Source: Actinomycetota bacterium
Lineage (GTDB): Bacteria; Actinomycetota; Acidimicrobiia; Acidimicrobiales; Ilumatobacteraceae
Length of the DNA: 6,885 nucleotides
Assembly: GCA_005787025.1 (NCBI GenBank)
Contig: SYCH01000205.1
Coordinates: 1-6,885, forward strand
Direction: 5' to 3'
The notes beneath the pieces were generated by a model. It had not been told where the DNA came from. It worked only from the letters and a program-made list of their open reading frames with translations, and ran no database searches. Shown here piece by piece: positions 1 through 5,076 of this stretch (positions are counted from its first letter, which is position 1; each line of letters begins with the position of its first letter). Made by a program: the position numbers and the translations under genes.

Positions 1-235
1 CCACGAGGATGCGGCGACGATCGAATCGATCCGCGATCGGTCCGGCGATCGGGGACGCGAAGAACGACGGCAACGAGAACGACACCATCACCATCGACAC
101 CAAGAAATTGGAGTCGGTCAGGTCCTTGATGAGACCGACCAAGGCCACGAACGAGAACCAGTCGCCCATGTACGAGATGACCTGAGCGACGAACATCCGA
201 CGCATGTCGGAGTTCGTTCGCAACATCGTCAACAT
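1..235 (-). CDS. MFS transporter, N-terminal part (cut by window edge)
   Basis: Reading the minus strand from the ATG at 235 gives 78 codons that run off the window without a stop. Residues about 14-36 (MFVAQVISYMGDWFSFVALV) form a first membrane helix with the AQxxSxxGDWF pattern seen at the start of many actinobacterial MFS exporters. Residues about 44-62 form a second helix, followed by GPIADRFDRRR (65-75), which matches MFS motif A (G-x3-D-R-x-x-R-R) in the loop between helices 2 and 3. This supports a proton-coupled inner-membrane transporter; the substrate cannot be told from this fragment. The gene follows the nitronate monooxygenase-family gene by 28 bases and is probably in its operon. 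No Shine-Dalgarno sequence is visible. A second in-frame ATG lies at 226, and no further start codon was found in the short upstream stretch examined, which runs back into the preceding gene. Confidence 0.85.
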   Translation of the reverse strand, partial: MLTMLRTNSDMRRMFVAQVISYMGDWFSFVALVGLIKDLTDSNFLVSMVMVSFSLPSFFASPIAGPIADRFDRRRILV

Positions 236-263
236 GGGAAGGAACCCGAATCGTGCGAGATGG

Positions 264-1229
264 TCATTTCGCGTGTCGCGAGAAGGCGGCGATCACCTGT
301 TCCGCCTCGCGCACGATGGCGCGCACCAGATCACCCGCTGGCACCAGTTCGCGCACCGCGCCGACGCCCTGGCCGGCGGGCATGAACTCGCGCTTGGGGT
401 CCACCTCCACCTCCGGGGGAGCTCCCATGTGGTTGGCGCCGGCGTTCATCGACACGCCCACCTGCTCGGGGAACTTCTTCAGTTCCTCGGGGTGTTCCTC
501 GAAGTGCTGGGTCCATTCGGTGCGTACCACTCGACAGGTCTTGCCGGTGTAGGCGCGCGACACGACGGTGCCGTCCTCGGGGAGTTCGAGCAAGGTCTGT
601 TTGTAGGCGTTCGGCGCGTGCGCTTCGGGTGTCGCGATGAAGCGCGTGCCCATCCACACTCCATCGGCGCCGAGGGCCAACGAGGCGGCCAGTCCGCGGC
701 CGTCGAACAATCCACCGGCGGCCACCACCGGGATCTTGTCGCCCACGGCGTCCACGACCTGGGGCACCAGAGCCATGGTGGCCACGGTGCCGGTGTGTCC
801 ACCGCCTTCGGTTCCTTGCGCCACGACGAAATCGCATCCACTGGCCAAGGCCGCCTGAGCGTGGCGAACCTTGCCGCACATCGAGCCCACGAGGATGTTG
901 TTCTTGTGCAACACGTCGATGATCTCGCGGGGCACGCCGAGTCCGGCCACGAAGATGCGGGCTCCGCCCTTGATGATGCTCTCGACGTCCTTCTCCAACT
1001 GACCGGGGATGGCAGCCAGCAGGTCGACGCCGAAGGGCTTGGAGGTGAGGCGATGCACGGCCGCAATCTCCTCGTCCAACTGACCCGGTCGCATGGGGGC
1101 GGCGCCGAAGGTACCGATGCCCCCGGCCTCACTGACGGCGGCGACGAGTTGCGAGTAGGAGACCCCACCCATCCCGGCGAGCATCACCGGATGTTCGATG
1201 TCGAGCAAGTCGGTCAGTCGTGTGCGCAT
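264..1229 (-). CDS. nitronate monooxygenase / 2-nitropropane dioxygenase family flavoprotein
   Basis: This is an FMN-dependent TIM-barrel oxidoreductase of the NPD family, cytoplasmic, whose characterised members oxidise alkyl nitronates; FabK-type enoyl-ACP reductases share the fold. Counting from the ATG at 1229, visible features are the N-terminal HPVMLAGMGG (13-22), AQGTEGGGHTG around 137-147 and GADGVWMGTRF (187-197) near the phosphate-binding end. The second motif corresponds to the family QGxEAGGHxG element, and His145 is the equivalent of the class I catalytic histidine; a Gly replaces the usual Ala. A GTG at 1253 would add eight residues (MPHGYRVG) and lie 9 bases from the upstream gene. 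I prefer the ATG because MRTRLTDLL..EHPVM is the usual N-terminus of relatives; neither start has a good ribosome site. It is the second gene of the minus-strand operon. True substrate unknown: the family is often over-annotated as nitronate-specific. Confidence 0.9.
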   Translation of the reverse strand: MRTRLTDLLDIEHPVMLAGMGGVSYSQLVAAVSEAGGIGTFGAAPMRPGQLDEEIAAVHRLTSKPFGVDLLAAIPGQLEKDVESIIKGGARIFVAGLGVPREIIDVLHKNNILVGSMCGKVRHAQAALASGCDFVVAQGTEGGGHTGTVATMALVPQVVDAVGDKIPVVAAGGLFDGRGLAASLALGADGVWMGTRFIATPEAHAPNAYKQTLLELPEDGTVVSRAYTGKTCRVVRTEWTQHFEEHPEELKKFPEQVGVSMNAGANHMGAPPEVEVDPKREFMPAGQGVGAVRELVPAGDLVRAIVREAEQVIAAFSRHAK

Positions 1230-1262
1230 ACCGACACGGTAGCCGTGCGGCACCGACGCGGA

Positions 1263-2489
1263 TCAGTACGCGCCGCGTTGGCGGAAAAGGCGACGATGCC
1301 AGCGCCCCGGGGTGAGGGCGATCGCGCGCGGTTCGTCCTCGAACATCCAGCGGGCGAAGTTGCGCCGTCCCCATGATCCCGACTTGTCCAGGATGGCGAT
1401 CGCACCTCGGGCGCCCTTCGGTTTGGCGAGCACCTTCGACAGTCGCATCGACATGCGATGGTCGGCCAAGAGGTGATGACGCACCGCGCGGGCATAGCGG
1501 CGTCGCACGCTTGCCGGATCACCCGCTCCGATGACCGCCTTGGCCGCTTCGACGCCGGTCAACAAGGCCTGTCCGATGCCTTCGCCGGTGAGGGCGTCGG
1601 TCGCCATGGCCGCGTCGCCGACGAACATCACGCGTCCGATGGAGGTGACCGCCTCGTCGATGCGCGCCGGAATGGGCCACGCGGTGTGGCGACCTTCCAG
1701 TTGGAAACCTTCGCCCAACGCGTCGACCACGTGATCGCGACGCAGGAGGTCGTTCCACAGTTCCTTCATGTCTTGCACGCGGCGCTCGCCGTCTCGAAGG
1801 ATGCCGAAGCCGATGTTCACGCGGTTGCCCGGCAAAGGGAAGCTCCACGCGTAACCGGGGAGCAGATCCTCGTCGAACCAGACGATCAATCGATCCTTGG
1901 CCGGCCCGGTCACGTTGCTGGCGTATTGGCGAAAGGCGTGCCACTCGCCGAGATAGCCGTTGGTCGCCACGCCCATCGCCTTGCGCAACGGACTCCACAT
2001 GCCATCGGCCGCGACGACCCACGGGGCGTGAATGGTGGAGGTCGATCCGTCGATGACGACGCTGACCGTCACGTGGTCGGCATCGGACGAGATGCCGTCG
2101 AACGAGCACTCCTCGATGATGTTGGCCCCCATCATCCGCGCGTGATCGACCAGAGCGGCGTCCAATTCGATGCGCGGCGTGACGGCGGCGAAACGTCCGT
2201 TCCCGGGCAGAGGCAGACGGACCTCGCGTCCTGACGGGGAGCGGAGGTAGGCGGCCGTCACGTTCTGCCAGGAGGGAACCGTGGCGGGATCGAAGCCCAG
2301 GGCCTGCAGTTGGCGCAGTGCCAACGTCGTCAATCCATCGCCACAACACTTGTCTCGTGGGAACCGAGCCTTGTCGACGACGGTCACCTTCAGCCCGGCC
2401 CGCGCGGCCGTGATAGCGGCGGCGGTGCCGGCCGGTCCGGCGCCCACGACCAGCAGGTCACAGTCGATGTCGGGTCGCGCGGAGGTCAC
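1263..2489 (-). CDS. geranylgeranyl reductase family FAD-dependent oxidoreductase
   Basis: The 408-residue flavoprotein has an N-terminal Rossmann motif VVGAGPAG (14-21) with Asp39 at the end of beta-2, then KCCGDGL (47-53) carrying the family's conserved Cys. It also has ADGMWSPLR (161-169), PGYAWSFPL..NRVNIGFG (211-229) and the FAD-ribityl motif GDAAMATDALTGEGIGQAL (291-309). This set and the length fit the geranylgeranyl reductase family, whose members saturate isoprenoid chains of chlorophyll, archaeal lipids or menaquinone; mycobacterial MenJ is of similar size. Whether this one acts on menaquinone, another prenyl lipid or an unrelated polyene cannot be read from sequence. No quinone biosynthesis gene is visible in the window apart from a UbiB-like kinase. 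The start is GTG at 2489, with no Shine-Dalgarno but a candidate -10 box exactly placed for leaderless transcription. It heads the minus-strand operon and is divergent from the SDR gene. Confidence 0.9.
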   Translation of the reverse strand: MTSARPDIDCDLLVVGAGPAGTAAAITAARAGLKVTVVDKARFPRDKCCGDGLTTLALRQLQALGFDPATVPSWQNVTAAYLRSPSGREVRLPLPGNGRFAAVTPRIELDAALVDHARMMGANIIEECSFDGISSDADHVTVSVVIDGSTSTIHAPWVVAADGMWSPLRKAMGVATNGYLGEWHAFRQYASNVTGPAKDRLIVWFDEDLLPGYAWSFPLPGNRVNIGFGILRDGERRVQDMKELWNDLLRRDHVVDALGEGFQLEGRHTAWPIPARIDEAVTSIGRVMFVGDAAMATDALTGEGIGQALLTGVEAAKAVIGAGDPASVRRRYARAVRHHLLADHRMSMRLSKVLAKPKGARGAIAILDKSGSWGRRNFARWMFEDEPRAIALTPGRWHRRLFRQRGAY

Positions 2490-2495
2490 GTCGCA

Positions 2496-2501
2496 AGGCT
2501 A
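2496..2501 (-). promoter_or_regulatory. candidate -10 box for a leaderless transcript
   Basis: On the minus strand TAGCCT fits the actinobacterial TANNNT -10 pattern. Its last base is 6 nucleotides from the GTG start at 2489, so transcription would begin at or next to the start codon. This agrees with the absence of a Shine-Dalgarno sequence. TANNNT is short and common, so it is only a candidate. Confidence 0.35.
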
Positions 2502-2541
2502 GGAGTGGTCGGCGACTGGTGTGCCACCGGATGGAGTTACC

Positions 2542-2547
2542 TATGAT
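2542..2547 (+). promoter_or_regulatory. candidate -10 box for the SDR-MaoC operon
   Basis: TATGAT differs from TATAAT by one base and stands out in this GC-rich sequence. It predicts a transcript starting near 2554, giving a leader of about 47 bases that includes the palindrome at 2569-2580 and the ribosome site. No good -35 match lies 16-19 bases upstream. Confidence 0.45.
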
Positions 2548-2568
2548 CCGAGGAGCAGAAGTCACAGA

Positions 2569-2580
2569 GGGTGATCACCC
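2569..2580. promoter_or_regulatory. 12-base perfect palindrome, candidate operator
   Basis: GGGTGATCACCC reads the same on both strands. It sits about 22 bases after the TATGAT box and 20 bases before the SDR start codon. That position would suit a repressor dimer controlling the SDR-MaoC operon. No regulator gene is in the window, so the role is inference. Confidence 0.35.
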
Positions 2581-2588
2581 CAACAGGC

Positions 2589-2597
2589 AAGGAGAGG
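2589..2597 (+). promoter_or_regulatory. ribosome binding site that fixes the SDR start
   Basis: AAGGAGAGG is a strong Shine-Dalgarno sequence, with its AAGGAG core 6 bases before the ATG at 2601. It favours that ATG over the in-frame GTG at 2571, which would add a ten-residue non-conserved extension and lies inside the palindrome. Confidence 0.8.
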
Positions 2598-2600
2598 TCG

Positions 2601-3521
2601 ATGGCTCGACTGTGTGAAGGACGAATCGCGATCGTGACCGGGGCCGGTCGAGGCATCGGACGCGAACACGCGCTCAGCCTGGCGGCTCAGGGCGCCAAGG
2701 TGGTCGTCAATGACCTCGGCGGAAACGTCGATGGCAGCGGCGGTGACCTCTCGCCCGCCCAACAGGTGGTCGAAGAGATCAAGGCCATGGGCGGAGAGGC
2801 GGTGGCGAACGGCGACAGCGTCAGCGACTACGAAGGCGCCGCGCGAATGATCCAGACCGCCGTCGACACGTTCGGAGACCTGCACATCGTCGTGAACAAC
2901 TCCGGCATCCTGCGCGACCGCATGTTGTTCTCCATGACCGAGGCCGAGTGGGACGCCGTCATCAACGTTCACCTCAAGGGAACCTTCGCGCCCACCCGCC
3001 ACGCCTGCGCGTACTGGCGCGAGCAGAGCAAGGCCGGCAAGCCGGTGTCGGGTCGCATCGTCAACACCACGTCGGTGTCGGGCATCTACGGCAACGTGGG
3101 ACAGACGAACTACGGCGCGGCCAAGGCCGGCATCGCGGCGTTCACCAACATCGCGGCGCTCGAGATGGCGCGCTACAACGTCACGGTCAACGCGGTGGCC
3201 CCGGTGGCTCTCACCCGCATGACCGAGGGTCTCGGACCGGCGCCCGAAACCGACGAGGATCGCGAGAAGCGTTCGCCCCGTTGGATCGCCCCGATCGTCA
3301 CGTGGTTGGCGTCTGATGAAGCCGCCGGAGTCACCGGTCGCGTCTTCGAGGCCAGCGGAGACGTGCTGGCCGTGGCCGAAGGTTGGGTTCGCGGACCCAA
3401 ACACGCACCGGTCGACGACCCCACGCAACTCGGTCCGATAGTGGCCGAACTGCTCGCGGTCGCGCGCAAGAACTCGGGCATGGACGGAACGCCCGGTGGA
3501 TGGCCGCAGCCGCGGTCCTGA
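2601..3521 (+). CDS. SDR-family (3R)-hydroxyacyl-CoA dehydrogenase, MFE-2 domain 1-like
   Basis: The 306-residue protein is a classical SDR. It has TGAGRGIG (13-20) for cofactor binding, Asp38 after beta-2 favouring NAD+, NNSG (99-102), Asn122, catalytic Ser158, and Tyr171/Lys175 in NYGAAKAG. Longer signatures match the dehydrogenase domain of peroxisomal MFE-2 (human HSD17B4): SGILRDRMLFSM (101-112), VHLKGTF (123-129), SGIYGNVGQTNYGAAK (160-175) and a late APIVTWL..VFEASGD block (230-254). In that family the reaction is oxidation of (3R)-hydroxyacyl-CoA to 3-ketoacyl-CoA. The next gene, 30 bases downstream, encodes the matching hydratase domain, which strongly supports this role over the generic label of 3-oxoacyl-ACP reductase. 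The substrate (fatty acyl, branched or steroid side chain) is not shown. The last 50 residues, ending in a Gly/Pro-rich tail, are not a recognised domain. Confidence 0.92.
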   Translation: MARLCEGRIAIVTGAGRGIGREHALSLAAQGAKVVVNDLGGNVDGSGGDLSPAQQVVEEIKAMGGEAVANGDSVSDYEGAARMIQTAVDTFGDLHIVVNNSGILRDRMLFSMTEAEWDAVINVHLKGTFAPTRHACAYWREQSKAGKPVSGRIVNTTSVSGIYGNVGQTNYGAAKAGIAAFTNIAALEMARYNVTVNAVAPVALTRMTEGLGPAPETDEDREKRSPRWIAPIVTWLASDEAAGVTGRVFEASGDVLAVAEGWVRGPKHAPVDDPTQLGPIVAELLAVARKNSGMDGTPGGWPQPRS

Positions 3522-3538
3522 AAACGATCACGTACACG

Positions 3539-3544
3539 AAGGAG
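3539..3544 (+). promoter_or_regulatory. ribosome binding site of the MaoC hydratase gene
   Basis: AAGGAG lies 7 bases before the ATG at 3552, within the 30-base gap after the SDR stop codon. It supports that start and independent ribosome entry on a shared transcript. Confidence 0.75.
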
Positions 3545-3551
3545 AATCCAA

Positions 3552-4403
3552 ATGCCGTTGAATCCCGAAGCAGTCGGAACCGTTGGTGACATCCGCACGA
3601 TGTCCTGGAATTCCAAGGACGCGTTGTTGTACGCCGTCGGAATCGGCGCCGGTCAGTCAGATCTGGCGTTCACCACCGAGAACACCAAGGACGTCGCTCA
3701 GGTGGTGTTCCCCACGTTCGCGGTGGTGGCCGGCTCCGGCACCACCTCGGCGGGTCGCAGTGCGATGGCCGGCATTGGTTCGTTCAACTGGGCCATGCTC
3801 GTGCACGGTTCGCAGGCCATCACCCTGCACCGTCCGATTCCGGTCGAGGCCGAGGCGACGGTTCAGGACAAGGTCGTGGCGATGCACGACAAGGGCAAGG
3901 CGGCCGTCGTCGTCACCGAAGCCGAGGTCAAGTCGGTATCGGGTGAGCCGTTGTGGACCACGCGTTCGTCGGTGTTCATCCGGGGCGAAGGTGGCTGGGG
4001 CGGAGATCGCGGTCCGTCGGGTCCGCAGAACGAGCCGCCGGCCACGGCCCCCGATCACGAGGTGTCGCTCACCACGTCGCCCGATCAGGCTTTCGTCTAT
4101 CGCTTGTCAGGAGATCGCAATCCGTTGCACACCGACCCGTCGTTCGCCGCGCTCGGCGGATTCGATCGTCCGATCCTGCACGGATTGTGCACCTACGGAT
4201 TCACCGGACGCATGTTGCTGAAGGCTCTTTGCGACAACGACGTCACCAAGTTCCATCACATCGAGGGTCGGTTCTCGTCGCCGGTTCTCCCCGGTGACGA
4301 ACTGACCGTGCGCATCTGGAAGACGAACGCCGGCGAAGCCGTGTTCACCACCTCGGTGGGTGACCGGGTGGTCATCGACCAGGGTCTCGTTCGTCACTCC
4401 TGA
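3552..4403 (+). CDS. MaoC-type (R)-specific enoyl-CoA hydratase 2, MFE-2 domain 2-like
   Basis: This 283-residue double hot-dog protein hydrates trans-2-enoyl-CoA to (3R)-hydroxyacyl-CoA in the family. The N-terminal half carries SWNSKDALLYAVGIGAG (18-34), the start typical of the hydratase 2 domain of MFE-2, and a pseudo-hot-dog fold with HGSQAITLHRPIP (85-97). The C-terminal half holds the hydratase 2 signature YRLSGDRNPLHTDPSFA (183-199), with catalytic Asp188 and His193, followed by GGFDRPILHGLCTYGF (202-217). These line up well with human HSD17B4 as I recall it, and the length fits bacterial relatives such as mycobacterial Hsd4B/ChsH3 (Rv3538). It is the second gene of the plus-strand pair and should feed its product directly to the SDR. 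There is no SCP2 domain. The stop codon abuts the nucS stop codon, so transcripts from the two sides would converge. Confidence 0.93.
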   Translation: MPLNPEAVGTVGDIRTMSWNSKDALLYAVGIGAGQSDLAFTTENTKDVAQVVFPTFAVVAGSGTTSAGRSAMAGIGSFNWAMLVHGSQAITLHRPIPVEAEATVQDKVVAMHDKGKAAVVVTEAEVKSVSGEPLWTTRSSVFIRGEGGWGGDRGPSGPQNEPPATAPDHEVSLTTSPDQAFVYRLSGDRNPLHTDPSFAALGGFDRPILHGLCTYGFTGRMLLKALCDNDVTKFHHIEGRFSSPVLPGDELTVRIWKTNAGEAVFTTSVGDRVVIDQGLVRHS

Positions 4404-5063
4404 TCAGAACAGGCGCAGATCGTCGGGGCGTCGCCCCCGGAGGTCGTCGTAGTCCACTTCCACGCAGGCGATCGACCGCTGTTCGGCGATCACCTTGGCC
4501 TGAGGCTTGATCGACTGCGCCACGAACACGCCTCGTAGTCCGACGAGGTTGGCGTCGGCGCGCAGAACCTCGAGATACCGGGCCAACTGCTCGACACCGT
4601 CGATCTCGCCCCGACGTTTGATCTCGACCGCGACGTAGTTGCCGTCGGGGTCGATGCACATCAGGTCCACCGGACCGATGGCGGTGGGCCATTCGCGACG
4701 CACCAGGGTGAGACCGGGTTGAACGGATTCGGGCAACGCCGCCAACAGTTCCTGCAGGTGGGCCTCGACACCGTCCTTCTGCAGGCCCGGATCCTCGCCG
4801 AATTCGTGGTTCGTCTCCACATGGATCGCGTGAAAGATGATGGTGAGAGTCTCACCCTTGGGGTTCGTGACCACCCACTGTTCGTCGGTCTCCACGATGG
4901 TGTTCGGAGCGTTCATCCAATTCAGCGGCTTGTACGCACCGCCGTCACTGTGAATCGCCACGCAGCCGTCGGCTTTCACCATCACGAGTCGTACGGCCTC
5001 GGGCAAGTGCGCGTCGAGGCGACCTTCGTATTTCACGCTGCAACGGGCGACCACGAGACGCAT
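4404..5063 (-). CDS. nucS: NucS/EndoMS mismatch-specific endonuclease
   Basis: The 219-residue protein matches NucS of Mycobacterium and EndoMS of archaea along its length. In the family it cuts both strands at mispaired bases, giving the mismatch repair route of actinobacteria that lack MutS/MutL. The N-terminal DNA-binding and dimerisation domain has LVMVKADGCVAIHSDGGAYK (26-45) then PLNWM (46-50). A linker with DPGLQKDGVEAHLQ (91-104) leads to the RecB-like nuclease domain, with GPVDLMC (130-136, Asp133), VAVEIKRRGEIDGVEQ (144-159, Glu147 and Lys149) and QLARY (159-163). All expected catalytic residues are present. The C-terminus DDLRLF resembles the terminal motif by which NucS binds the sliding clamp. 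The ATG at 5063 matches the family N-terminus; the ribosome site is weak. It follows the ABC1 kinase gene by 13 bases and is probably cotranscribed. Confidence 0.97.
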   Translation of the reverse strand: MRLVVARCSVKYEGRLDAHLPEAVRLVMVKADGCVAIHSDGGAYKPLNWMNAPNTIVETDEQWVVTNPKGETLTIIFHAIHVETNHEFGEDPGLQKDGVEAHLQELLAALPESVQPGLTLVRREWPTAIGPVDLMCIDPDGNYVAVEIKRRGEIDGVEQLARYLEVLRADANLVGLRGVFVAQSIKPQAKVIAEQRSIACVEVDYDDLRGRRPDDLRLF

Positions 5064-5076
5064 AACCCGTCAATCT

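Larger units (their letters stand above)
2490..2600. promoter_or_regulatory. divergent intergenic region between flavoprotein and SDR genes
   Basis: These 111 bases separate two divergent start codons, so promoters for both strands should lie here. Visible elements are a minus-strand -10-like TAGCCT (2496-2501), a plus-strand -10-like TATGAT (2542-2547), a perfect 12-base palindrome (2569-2580) and the SDR ribosome site (2589-2597). I see no convincing -35 hexamer on either strand. Confidence 0.6.

Noticed and set aside
15..60. Cluster of CGATCG/GCGATCG-like motifs
   Set aside because: They come from codons for the Ile-Ala-Gly-Pro-Ile-Ala-Asp-Arg stretch of MFS motif A; no periodicity beyond coding.
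264..266. ATGA overlap at the nitronate monooxygenase stop as a coupled start of the MFS gene
   Set aside because: The frame from that ATG stops after 12 codons and is not the MFS frame; the MFS start is at 235 or 226.
204..1376. 390-codon plus-strand open frame opposite the nitronate monooxygenase-family gene
   Set aside because: Low-complexity His/Gly/Ala composition, no domain, and it spans two well-supported minus-strand genes and part of a third; read as a shadow frame.
2571..2600. GTG at 2571 as the start of the SDR gene
   Set aside because: It would add ten residues not typical of SDRs, and the strong AAGGAG site points to the ATG at 2601.
2562..3428. 288-codon minus-strand open frame opposite the SDR gene
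   Set aside because: No recognisable motifs; the plus strand has a complete SDR with a strong ribosome site.
4425..4437. GGGGC-GTC-GCCCC hairpin just after the MaoC stop codon as a terminator
   Set aside because: The stem is only 5 base pairs, has no following T-run on either strand, and falls inside the conserved end of nucS, so coding constraint explains it.
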